A DNA stretch of 64,000 nucleotides, from positions 1 through 64,000 of the forward strand of contig CAXXMH010000008.1 in assembly GCA_963664665.2 (NCBI GenBank). Direction: 5' to 3'. Below the pieces are notes generated by a model. It did no database searches, had not been told where the DNA came from, and worked only from the letters and a program-made list of their open reading frames with translations. Origin of the DNA: Bin55 sp963664665. Its GTDB lineage: Bacteria; Pseudomonadota; Gammaproteobacteria; Pseudomonadales; Azotimanducaceae. Shown here piece after piece: positions 1 to 7,304 of the stretch. The position numbers and the translations under genes are program-made. Numbering within the stretch: the first letter of the stretch is position 1; the number at the start of each line of letters is the position of its first letter.

Positions 1-72
1 GGGAGTCTGCTTATTAGCGACGACCAGAACGGCGCAATTTATCGCGTCACGTATTCTGGTGACGCAGACTAG
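1..72 (+). CDS. C-terminal end of probable PQQ-dependent sugar/sorbosone dehydrogenase (partial)
   Basis: Only the last 23 codons lie in the window, reading GSLLISDDQNGAIYRVTY and ending in a TAG at 70-72. The phrase SDDQNGAIYR is typical of the last beta-propeller blade of soluble PQQ-dependent sugar dehydrogenases and L-sorbosone dehydrogenases, which oxidise sugars in the periplasm. Its stop codon is interlocked with that of the convergent lipoprotein gene: the bases CTAG at 69-72 supply both stops. The family call rests on a very short stretch and is tentative; the reading frame itself is clear. Confidence 0.5.
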   Translation, partial: GSLLISDDQNGAIYRVTYSGDAD

Positions 73-710
73 CGAAACCACCCTCGATTCTTGACGGTGC
101 AGGTCTTGAACTGACGTTCGAACACTTGCACCTGACGTTGGAAAGTAGCAACTGAGTTCCTGATTCCAGGTGAATTCCGCCACTTACCGGACTGGTACCC
201 GCTCAATCCAACGTGATAACTCGCGTACAGCGCCTCCGTATTGGTGGGTGCGACGTTCAGGTGTCTCACCGCCCGGCTGAGGTACCACCCAACGAAGTCA
301 ATGCTGTCAGCGAAGTTTGTGCGACTCGCGGTCCGTCGCTTGGTGTCCTTTACGTAGTCATTCCAAGTTTCGATCTTCGCCTGTGAATATCCGAGTGATG
401 TCGACAGCCTCTTACCAGGAATGAAGCCGAGAATCTTTTTTCGCGGTGGTCGAACCGTGGCTCGAAAACTGGATTCTTTATGAATGACTGCCATGAGAGT
501 AGGTACAGGTATTCCCCATTTCTGCTCGCTACGAACCGCCGATCGGTACCAAGACCGCTTCTCGTCAAATATCTGACAAAGATTCTCAGTATTCCTCGGC
601 GTGGACGTTGACACACAGGCGCAGAGTACGCTAACAACACTCGCGACCATGACGATCAAAGATAAACGACCTAATCCGAATTGGGATGAATTTGACGGAC
701 TATTTGTCAT
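69..710 (-). CDS. transglycosylase SLT-domain lipoprotein
   Basis: A 213-residue protein. It opens with a hydrophobic segment (about residues 17-30) that ends in Leu-Cys-Ala-Cys, which fits an export signal with a slightly irregular lipobox. The mature part matches short lytic-transglycosylase (SLT/lysozyme-fold) proteins: the ESSF motif supplies the presumed catalytic glutamate after AVIHK, followed by LGYSQAK and, near the end, YHVGLSGYQSGKW. Such proteins cleave peptidoglycan glycan strands from the outer-membrane lipoprotein position. It is a single gene, divergent from the peroxiredoxin at 813 and convergent with the fragment before it. I did not assign it to a named Mlt family. Confidence 0.75.
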   Translation of the reverse strand: MTNSPSNSSQFGLGRLSLIVMVASVVSVLCACVSTSTPRNTENLCQIFDEKRSWYRSAVRSEQKWGIPVPTLMAVIHKESSFRATVRPPRKKILGFIPGKRLSTSLGYSQAKIETWNDYVKDTKRRTASRTNFADSIDFVGWYLSRAVRHLNVAPTNTEALYASYHVGLSGYQSGKWRNSPGIRNSVATFQRQVQVFERQFKTCTVKNRGWFR

Positions 711-812
711 AACTTTGATATTTTCAAGCTAACTAGTAGCGAAAATGCGCGTCGGAAAACCACGTAAGAACGGTTGCTTATACTAACAGCTCATTACCAC
801 GAGGTAAAAATC

Positions 813-1277
813 ATGGCGATCGAAGAAGGAAAAAAAGCCCCTCTGTTCACCCTACTCGATCATACGGGTAAAAAAGTAGCGTTACGCGATTTGAAAGGAA
901 AGGATGTCATCCTCTTCTTCTATCCCAAAGATCACACACCTGGTTGCACGAAAGAAGCATGCGGTTTCGCTGATAACTACAAGGACATTCGCAAAACCGG
1001 CGCTGTTGTTTTTGGTGTCTCAATGGATGACGCTGCGTCGCACAAGAAATTCCGCCGCGACTACAAATTGCCTTACAAGCTCCTGACTGACGCGAATCAC
1101 AAGGTCATGGAGAAATACGAAGCGTATGGCGAAAAGATGATGTATGGAAAGAAGCGGATGGGGGTGATTCGCTCAACGGTATGGATTGGCAAAGACGGCA
1201 AAGTAGTAAAACACTGGCGTCGTGTAAGCAGAGCCGCTGACCACCCACAAAAGGTGCTCAAGGTGCTTACCGCCTAA
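813..1277 (+). CDS. bcp: thioredoxin-dependent peroxiredoxin, BCP/PrxQ type
   Basis: A 154-residue cytoplasmic thiol peroxidase that reduces hydrogen and organic peroxides. The motif HTPGCTKEACGF carries the peroxidatic cysteine and, five residues on, the resolving cysteine of the BCP subfamily; GVSMDDAASHKKF and the STVWIGKDGKV strand are also typical. I start it at the ATG at 813, preceded by GAGGTAAAAATC, rather than at an upstream TTG, because the protein then begins MAIEEGKKAPLF like its relatives. It is followed by 60 bases and then a convergent gene. Length and motifs are normal for the family. Confidence 0.92.
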   Translation: MAIEEGKKAPLFTLLDHTGKKVALRDLKGKDVILFFYPKDHTPGCTKEACGFADNYKDIRKTGAVVFGVSMDDAASHKKFRRDYKLPYKLLTDANHKVMEKYEAYGEKMMYGKKRMGVIRSTVWIGKDGKVVKHWRRVSRAADHPQKVLKVLTA

Positions 1278-1337
1278 ATCAAGTACGCCGCGATTATGGT
1301 GGCTTACCTAGATCTGAACTGCGCTACTTGTAGTTAG

Positions 1338-2180
1338 TCAACCAACGACAACGTTGTTGCGCAGTGTACCGATCGGGTCGACCGTGATTTCAATGACATC
1401 ACCTTCGTCCATAAACACGGGTGGATTTCGTGCCGATCCGACTCCACCCGGCGTCCCGGTAACGATGACGTCCCCAGGCACGAGGTCGGTAAACGTCGAA
1501 CAGTAAGCGACTAGGTCAGCAAATCCGAATACGAGCTGCTTGGACTTCGCATTCTGCATCACATTGCCGTTTAATCGCGTAGTGATCTCCATTTCATCTA
1601 AATCGCCGACCTCGTCAGGTGTCATCATCCAAGGTCCGAACCCTCCTGTACCGGTGAAGTTCTTCCCTGGCGTGAACTGACTCGTGTGTCGCTGAAAGTC
1701 TCTCACGCTACCGTCGTTGTAACAGCTGAAGCCCGCTACGTAATCGAGCCAGTCGGCTGGTGCAACGCGCCGTGCGTGACGGCCAATAATCAACGCAATC
1801 TCACCTTCAAAGTCCAACGCGTTGGACTCAAACGGTCTCACCATATTCATTAGGTGACCCACTTGCGCAGCCGCAAAACGCACAAAGATGGTTGGGTTGT
1901 CCTCACCACCGCGTCCGGTTTCAGCTTGGTGTTCGCGGTAGTTAAGTCCGACACAAAGGATTTTGTCTGGGTCGGTAATCGTCGGCAAGTATTCGATATC
2001 GTCTAGCGCTAATAACTCGCTTTCAATGGACTGACTAGCCAGATCATCAAGTGCGTCCGCCGCTATCGCAGCTTTTAACGTGGCGAAAGGACTTTCCGCA
2101 CCGACGCACACAATCTGGTTCGCTGAGTTGAGATAGCCAAATGTTTCATTGCCATCTTGTCGAAAAGAGAGCCACCGCAT
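1338..2180 (-). CDS. fumarylacetoacetate hydrolase (FAH) family protein
   Basis: A 280-residue member of the FAH superfamily, which cleaves C-C bonds or decarboxylates/hydrates 2-oxo acid catabolites with a divalent metal. The catalytic domain spans roughly residues 70-278. The metal-binding pattern is intact: E125 and E127 in DFEGEIALIIG and D156 in YNDGSVRDFQ; H84 (YREH) is the usual catalytic histidine. The loop GKNFTGTGGFGPW and the final GTPGGVG are characteristic. It lies 12 bases downstream of an alcohol dehydrogenase on the same strand, so the two are probably co-transcribed and act on one substrate. The substrate cannot be told from sequence. Confidence 0.88.
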   Translation of the reverse strand: MRWLSFRQDGNETFGYLNSANQIVCVGAESPFATLKAAIAADALDDLASQSIESELLALDDIEYLPTITDPDKILCVGLNYREHQAETGRGGEDNPTIFVRFAAAQVGHLMNMVRPFESNALDFEGEIALIIGRHARRVAPADWLDYVAGFSCYNDGSVRDFQRHTSQFTPGKNFTGTGGFGPWMMTPDEVGDLDEMEITTRLNGNVMQNAKSKQLVFGFADLVAYCSTFTDLVPGDVIVTGTPGGVGSARNPPVFMDEGDVIEITVDPIGTLRNNVVVG

Positions 2181-2192
2181 AGTCGTTATTCC

Positions 2193-3275
2193 TCAGTCAA
2201 ACATGATTACGTTTCGAGCGACTTCGCCAGTCTCTAACTGTGCCATCGCGTCATTGATGTCGTCTAGTCCGATTCTGCTCGAAATCATGTCGTCCAAATG
2301 CAATTTGCCTTGAAGGTAGAAATCAACGAATCGAGGCATATCCAACCTGAATCGGTTAGAACCCATCATGGATCCTTGAATAGTTTTTTCCTGCAGGAAG
2401 TCCGGTCCGTGCAAGCTCACCATTTCACCCGGGGGAATCATGCCAATTACGGTTGCAGTGCCACCGCGACGTAGCATTCGGAACGCTTGCTCAGCGGTGA
2501 TTTTTAGTCCGATCGCTTCGAATGCGTAGTGCACCCCTCCGTCCGTGATCTCTCGAACGCTTTGCACTGCATCATTTTCTGAAGCGTCGACCGTGTCGGT
2601 CGCACCAAATTTTCGAGCTAGTTCAAGCTTTGACGCGACTTGGTCAACCGCGATTACTTTCGCCGCGCCAGCAAGAGCTGCACCGTTGATGCACGATAAA
2701 CCAACACCGCCACATCCGATAACTGCGACAGTCGAACCGGGTTCGACAGCAGCAGTGTGAATAACCGCACCGACTCCGGTCGTCACGCCACATCCAATCA
2801 GGGCTGCGCGGTCCATTGGCATGTCATCGCGAATCTTCGCAACCGCGTGTTCATGTACCAACATACGTTCAGCAAAAGAACTCAAACTGGCGAATTGATG
2901 CACAACCCCACCCTTCTGGCTCAACCTTGGTATGTCGTCATGTCCACGCCGAGTTTCAGAGGAACCGCACAGTGACATATGCCCGGTCAAACAGTGTTCA
3001 CAGTGCCCGCAAAACACGGACAGACACGTAATGACATGGTCACCCGGCTTGACGTATGTCACATCGCGTCCGACCTCTTCGACGACGCCTGCCGATTCGT
3101 GACCCAATACAACCGGAGTTTGCCCGGGATACGTGCCGTTATAGAAATGCAGGTCCGAGTGACATACGCCGGCTGCTTTTGTTCGCACGACGACCTCGCG
3201 CGGGCCCGGTTCCGCGAGCTCGATTTCCTCAATTTCCATCGGTCGATTAACTTCGCGAAATACGGCTGCTTTCAT
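2193..3275 (-). CDS. zinc-dependent alcohol dehydrogenase (MDR family)
   Basis: A 360-residue medium-chain dehydrogenase. Catalytic zinc ligands are visible as C38 and H59/E60 (GVCHS, LGHESAG), and the structural zinc site as C89, C92, C95 and C103 (CGHCEHCLTGHMSLC). The Rossmann motif GCGGVGLSCINGA is followed by an acidic residue in VIAVDQ, which suggests NAD rather than NADP. The architecture resembles class III/glutathione- or mycothiol-type formaldehyde dehydrogenases and aryl alcohol dehydrogenases, and the real substrate is open. It is the first gene of a two-gene unit with the downstream FAH-family hydrolase, suggesting oxidation followed by C-C cleavage or hydrolysis. Confidence 0.88.
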   Translation of the reverse strand: MKAAVFREVNRPMEIEEIELAEPGPREVVVRTKAAGVCHSDLHFYNGTYPGQTPVVLGHESAGVVEEVGRDVTYVKPGDHVITCLSVFCGHCEHCLTGHMSLCGSSETRRGHDDIPRLSQKGGVVHQFASLSSFAERMLVHEHAVAKIRDDMPMDRAALIGCGVTTGVGAVIHTAAVEPGSTVAVIGCGGVGLSCINGAALAGAAKVIAVDQVASKLELARKFGATDTVDASENDAVQSVREITDGGVHYAFEAIGLKITAEQAFRMLRRGGTATVIGMIPPGEMVSLHGPDFLQEKTIQGSMMGSNRFRLDMPRFVDFYLQGKLHLDDMISSRIGLDDINDAMAQLETGEVARNVIMFD

Positions 3276-3352
3276 GCGTAAGAACTCCTTGCGAACCTAG
3301 TAGCTAAGCCTTTGCTGTTTATGTTAATGGTGACCGATCGCCTATTTGTTTG

Positions 3353-4309
3353 CTAACGCAGTTCACCGTTTGCTAATGTAATCGCAGCGTCAATCGCAGC
3401 AACGGTACTACGCGGATTCGCTACTCCCTTACCGGCGATGTCATATGCCGTTCCGTGGTCGACTGAGGTGCGTATGAAGGGTAAACCCAACGTCGCAGAG
3501 ACACTCTCGTGTAGATTGTGTACTTTGATCGCGACGTGGCCTTGATCATGGTAAAGCGCTAGCACGACGTCGAATTCACCATCAATTGCACGTGTGAAAA
3601 CCGAGTCCGCAGGTAAAGGACCCGTCGCATCGATACCCTTCGCAAGAGCTTCGGACACGGCAGGCGCTAACTCTTCAATCTCCTCGCTACCAAGCAAACC
3701 ACCTTCGCCACCATGCGGATTGAGCGCGGCAACCGCGATCTTTGGCGCGCGTAATCCCCAATCGCTAAATGACGAATGCGTTAGTTTGAGCTTCGCGAGG
3801 ACATTCTCCTTGGTCACAAATTTGACAGCGTCGCCTAACGATTTGTGTGTGGACAGATGAACGACTCGCAAGCCAGGCGTCATAAGCATCGTCGCCGCAC
3901 TTGGGATACCCGCGATCGCTGCAAGCATTTCTTGATGTCCGATGTGCTCAGAACCCGCAGCGTGTATGGCTTCCTTATTCAACGGACAGGTCATCATTCC
4001 GTCGACTTCACTGTTCAGGCATGCGCTCGCCGCCGCATGAACGGCTTGAATCGCTGCTTCACCATTACCTGCTGAGACTTGGCCAAACGCAAAATCGTCC
4101 GGGCGCTTTACGTCAACCTCAACGAATTCTGGATCCCGGTCGAGCTGAGTGCTCGTGACGTCTAAACCGTCCTCAAACGCCCAATGCGGACCAAACACAA
4201 CAGGTTGACATCGAGCTTCAATTTCATGTAGCGCTTTGGCGAGTATTTCCGGACCAATTCCAGCTGGGTCACCGAGCGTGATGCCGATGCGCGGCTTCAT
4301 CGAACTCAC
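3353..4309 (-). CDS. pdxA: 4-hydroxythreonine-4-phosphate dehydrogenase
   Basis: A 318-residue PdxA, the NAD-dependent enzyme that oxidises 4-phospho-hydroxy-L-threonine in pyridoxal phosphate synthesis. The three metal-binding histidines are present: H155 (HLSTHKSL), H199 (NPHGGEGG) and H254 (LYHDQGHVA). The opening IGITLGDPAGIGPE and the end HGTAYDIAGKG are diagnostic. The GTG start at 4309 overlaps the ribBX stop by four bases, so translation is probably coupled; an ATG at 4300 is an alternative start. Catabolic PdxA2 paralogues exist, so a role outside vitamin B6 synthesis is possible, but all catalytic residues are compatible with PdxA. Confidence 0.9.
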   Translation of the reverse strand: MSSMKPRIGITLGDPAGIGPEILAKALHEIEARCQPVVFGPHWAFEDGLDVTSTQLDRDPEFVEVDVKRPDDFAFGQVSAGNGEAAIQAVHAAASACLNSEVDGMMTCPLNKEAIHAAGSEHIGHQEMLAAIAGIPSAATMLMTPGLRVVHLSTHKSLGDAVKFVTKENVLAKLKLTHSSFSDWGLRAPKIAVAALNPHGGEGGLLGSEEIEELAPAVSEALAKGIDATGPLPADSVFTRAIDGEFDVVLALYHDQGHVAIKVHNLHESVSATLGLPFIRTSVDHGTAYDIAGKGVANPRSTVAAIDAAITLANGELR

Positions 4310-5406
4310 AGAATCTCGCTGGCTACGACGCGAAGATCAAATCCTTCGATTCCGACCAAGTCTACCTCTCGACCCGACACCGTGCGAATGTCACGAATTC
4401 CAAGATCACGCACGATCTGTGCGCCGATACCTACCTCAAGCCATTGATTCGCGCGTCTACTTGCACTCGCGTGATGCGTATCGAGCATATCCAACGGCAC
4501 GCCCGCAAATCCGCTGCGGAGATAGATAAATACGCCGCCGCCTAGTGACTCAAGTTTGTCAAGCGCAACATCGATGAGTCGATTTGGGTGTTTAGCCTGT
4601 GACCCGAAAACATCCTCGATGAGCTTCTCTCGGTGGATGCGGACTGGAACGGCATCCATGGAATCGATGTCTCCAAACACAATCGCAAGATGCTCGGCCT
4701 GCTCGAACTTAGTTCGATACGAATATGCCTTCGCAGGACCGATTCGCGTACGTACCTGAAACTCGCTCACGCGATCCACCAACTTCTCGCGCCTCTGACG
4801 CCATCCAATCAGATCCTCAATGGAAATGATTCGGAGATCATGTTCCTTCGCAAATTTGAGCAGTTCAGGTAGTCGTTTAACCGTGCCTTGATCATTAACA
4901 ATCTCTGCGAGCAGTCCAACTGGCGGGCATCCCGCTGCTTCAGCCAGATCGATCGCTGCTTCCGTGTGTCCCGAACGTACCAGTACACCGCCCTGTCGCC
5001 CAATTAAGGGAAAGATATGACCTGGACGTACAAAATCGCCAGACTGTGTATTGTTATTCGCAAGTGCTTGAGCCGTATTGGCACGTTCTTCGGCAGATAT
5101 ACCGGTTGACATACCATGCGTGTAATCAATGCTAACGGTGAACGCTGTCGAAAGCGGTGCATTGTTTTTTGGCACCATCGGGTCTAGATTCAGGCGCGAT
5201 GCGATACTCTCGGTGATCGGCGTACACAAGATGCCGCTAGTGAACCGCACCATAAAAGCGACTGCTTCAGGCGACGCTTTGGATGCCGCCATGATGAGAT
5301 CCCCTTCGTTTTCTCGGTCCTCATCGTCAACTACGACGACGAGTTCGCCTCGTGCGATCGCATCGATGGCGCCTTCGACATCGTCAAAGATCTTTTCAGT
5401 ATTCAC
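4306..5406 (-). CDS. ribBX: 3,4-dihydroxy-2-butanone-4-phosphate synthase with degenerate GTP cyclohydrolase II domain (RibBX type)
   Basis: A 366-residue fusion. Residues 1-200 form an intact RibB domain, which makes dihydroxybutanone phosphate from ribulose 5-phosphate for riboflavin: DDEDRENEGDL (from 27), RPGHIFPL (127) and HTEAAIDLAEAAG. Residues 205-366 resemble GTP cyclohydrolase II but contain no cysteine at all; the three zinc cysteines that follow RVHSE in true RibA are replaced by RIHREKLIEDVFGSQAKHP, and the terminal nucleotide-binding motif is gone. This matches the ribBX variant known from Proteobacteria, in which the second domain is not a functional cyclohydrolase. It lies 36 bases after a DUF1993 gene and overlaps pdxA. 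No FMN riboswitch is seen upstream. Confidence 0.9.
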   Translation of the reverse strand: MNTEKIFDDVEGAIDAIARGELVVVVDDEDRENEGDLIMAASKASPEAVAFMVRFTSGILCTPITESIASRLNLDPMVPKNNAPLSTAFTVSIDYTHGMSTGISAEERANTAQALANNNTQSGDFVRPGHIFPLIGRQGGVLVRSGHTEAAIDLAEAAGCPPVGLLAEIVNDQGTVKRLPELLKFAKEHDLRIISIEDLIGWRQRREKLVDRVSEFQVRTRIGPAKAYSYRTKFEQAEHLAIVFGDIDSMDAVPVRIHREKLIEDVFGSQAKHPNRLIDVALDKLESLGGGVFIYLRSGFAGVPLDMLDTHHASASRRANQWLEVGIGAQIVRDLGIRDIRTVSGREVDLVGIEGFDLRVVASEIL

Positions 5407-5442
5407 GGTAATCGAAACAACAATTGGCTTGATTCGCGGTTA

Positions 5443-5961
5443 CTACGTGCTGAGCCGCGGTCGGCCGATGAAATCGCCCTTACCAATCGTCGTCCCTTTC
5501 ATACGAATCATGTCGTAGGTGGTCGTCGCGTGAAAGTAGAAATTTGGCAAGGAGAAGGTGAGTAAGAAGTCTTCCGCGATGAATGGCATAGTGACCGAAC
5601 CCATTTTGAAGAACACTTCTTTACCGAGAAAACCATTCACCTTATCTTCTGTGTACTCTTCTAGTCCCGCCAATGATTCACTTACCAAAGACTGAAGCGC
5701 ACCATAATCTTGATCGCCCATACTAGGCGGACCAAACACCCCAGCCTCGACACCTTTCATAGCGCCTAGGGAGTGATGGGCTACCGATATGACTTGAAAC
5801 CTAAACGGCAACATATCGCCGATCAAACGCGTTTCCACGACTTCATTCAAATCGATACCGTTTGCCTCACAATGTTGCTTACCCTTATTCAAGACGCCTT
5901 CTATCGCGCCAAGAATCTGTTTGTAAGTCCCGACTGAAGCATCATAAAGCGTGAGTGCCAT
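5443..5961 (-). CDS. DUF1993 family protein
   Basis: A 172-residue soluble protein whose sequence follows the DUF1993 pattern: an opening LYDASVGTYKQILGAIEGVL, a central LIGDMLPFRFQVISVAHHSLGA, and a closing FLLTFSLPNFYFHATTTYDMIR. The family is predicted to adopt a DinB-like four-helix bundle; no activity is established. It lies 36 bases upstream of ribBX on the same strand and may lead that operon, although functional linkage to vitamin synthesis is only suggested by position. Start at the ATG at 5961, preceded by AGGAAATAAGC. Length is normal for the family. Confidence 0.82.
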   Translation of the reverse strand: MALTLYDASVGTYKQILGAIEGVLNKGKQHCEANGIDLNEVVETRLIGDMLPFRFQVISVAHHSLGAMKGVEAGVFGPPSMGDQDYGALQSLVSESLAGLEEYTEDKVNGFLGKEVFFKMGSVTMPFIAEDFLLTFSLPNFYFHATTTYDMIRMKGTTIGKGDFIGRPRLST

Positions 5962-6414
5962 GCTTATTTCCTATATGAGATTTGACGTGATAACGATCGG
6001 CGTACGACCACCGCCACCGCTTGCTTGATTGTAGCAATGGATTTTGGTCGTGGTTACTAAGCACTTAGCTCTATGAGCAACCTAGAAGCTCTTTCTAGCA
6101 AAGTACTTGGGCAAGCCAACCAAATTTGCCGAGACGAACCAGTTTGGAAGAACGCACCACACACAACGAAACGATTGTGAAACGCACGCGTCGTTGGGTA
6201 GGAAGATTTGCCGGTGCCGCAAGTCAAAACGCTGACTCAATGGGTGACAGAGACACTGAACTAGCGCGCAAGACGCGCTCAACGATGGTGTCTTGATTCG
6301 CAAGCTGCAACAGACCTCCTATGTCATCAATTGTGAGTACCTAAAGTTCTTTTGTTGATCGCGTGATTGTTGTCTATCCTATACGAACTGAACACAATCA
6401 ATTGGTGCGTTTCT
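5962..6414. other. 453-base intergenic region without a supported gene
   Basis: The stretch between the DUF1993 gene and the antitoxin-like gene contains only short open frames, the longest about 73 codons on the minus strand with an unusual Cys/Trp-rich composition. None has a convincing start or similarity. A small inverted repeat, CTAGAA/TTCTAG around a 5-base loop, sits at 6082-6098. I see no RNA gene. Promoters for both flanking units should lie here. Confidence 0.5.
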
Positions 6415-6690
6415 GTGGCTACGACGGATACAAAACCGAGTTTTCACACATCTGACGATCAGAATCCTATCTCACGCGATCCAAGTATTTTGAGCGGCAC
6501 AACAGTATTCCGAGGCACAAGGGTACCTGTAGGTATTCTGTTCGAATACTTAGCCGCCGGCGACTCCATCCACGCATTTATGAATCAATTTCCAACAGTC
6601 TCGCAGGTGCAGATCGTCGCAGTGCTAAACGATGTGCGAGAAAAACTGCACGAGGACGATAACTGGTATTTAGTTGAAGATACTGCTTGA
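6415..6690 (+). CDS. DUF433 family protein, putative antitoxin
   Basis: A 91-residue protein whose core, ISRDPSILSGTTVFRGTRVP followed by VGILFEYLAAG, is the DUF433 signature: a small helix-turn-helix-like domain found as the partner of PIN-like DUF5615 proteins (VapB-type antitoxins). The start is uncertain; I use the GTG at 6415, since the upstream TTG at 6367 adds residues not expected in the family. The last 17 bases overlap the following DUF5615 gene, giving a tightly coupled two-gene module. Antitoxin function is inferred from this pairing rather than from any catalytic residue. Confidence 0.75.
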   Translation: MATTDTKPSFHTSDDQNPISRDPSILSGTTVFRGTRVPVGILFEYLAAGDSIHAFMNQFPTVSQVQIVAVLNDVREKLHEDDNWYLVEDTA

Positions 6691-7009
6691 TGAACACTTC
6701 GGGCAGGACATCGCGATCCTACTCCACGATGTAGGAGAGGTCCACACGGTGAGAGATATGGGGTTTAGCGGCATGGCCAACGGCCAATTGCTCAGAGCAG
6801 CCGAAGGCAGTAACTTTGATGCACTGATCACCGCGGATGCCAACATGGTTCACCAACAAAACGAAGCCACGTTACCGATTGCTGTGATCGTAATCCGCTC
6901 CTATGGCAACAGACCTGAGCGGGTCAGACCCTTTGTCCCGAGAATTGTTGACCTGTTGAGCGAAAATCACTTGCCTAAACGCTTCCACGTCCTGACAAGC
7001 GCAAACTAA
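6674..7009 (+). CDS. DUF5615 PIN-like protein, putative toxin
   Basis: A 111-residue protein beginning (TTG start) MKILLDEHFGQDIAILL, with the Asp-Glu of the first acidic position typical of PIN-like DUF5615 domains, then HTVRDMGFSGMANGQLLRAA and ALITADANMVHQ carrying the second and third acidic positions. PIN-fold proteins are metal-dependent ribonucleases; in this family they are paired with DUF433 partners and regarded as toxin-antitoxin-like. It overlaps the DUF433 gene by 17 bases. It is intact, so the module may be active. No mobile element borders are visible around it. Confidence 0.75.
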   Translation: MKILLDEHFGQDIAILLHDVGEVHTVRDMGFSGMANGQLLRAAEGSNFDALITADANMVHQQNEATLPIAVIVIRSYGNRPERVRPFVPRIVDLLSENHLPKRFHVLTSAN

Positions 7010-7056
7010 CTTCATTGATCTAGGGTAATCGATTTCTGATGGAAATCGGTTCGGTC

Positions 7057-7071
7057 GGTGTACAGTACACC
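7057..7071. promoter_or_regulatory. 15-base perfect odd palindrome, possible operator
   Basis: GGTGTAC-A-GTACACC has 7-base arms around one central base. It is preceded by a second inverted repeat, CGATTTC/GAAATCG with a 5-base loop, at 7030-7048. Both lie in the 295-base gap between the DUF5615 gene and the GH51 gene. An operator for the GH51 gene or the toxin-antitoxin pair is possible; no regulator is identified. Confidence 0.3.
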
Positions 7072-7304
7072 ACCAGCGCACAATCGTCCCGCCGGTGTCG
7101 ATCACGTCACGCTGAATCATGAAAGTCTCCATGTAGAGTTTTGTTGCCACAACATCTCTGTTGGTAGGGTGCGAAGCAGCATAGAGTGCGGACCCATACC
7201 TTTTAGAATGAGACGAATTTGCAGTCGCCATCTCTCTTCGATCGAGCCGTCGTAAATAAGATGGATGAGCGATTGTCGAGACAACAGATATTCTGGAGAA
7301 ACAT

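Noticed and set aside
2545..3281. Several plus-strand frames across the alcohol dehydrogenase gene
   Set aside because: They are antisense shadows of a gene with all zinc and NAD motifs in place.
5962..6300. Plus-strand frames in the same gap (about 35 and 65 codons) that could be joined as a frameshifted gene
   Set aside because: Neither part resembles a known protein and no clear start exists, so a broken gene is not supported.
6082..6303. 73-codon minus-strand open frame
   Set aside because: Cys/Trp-rich composition unlike the neighbours, no ribosome-binding site of note and no family resemblance; treated as non-coding.
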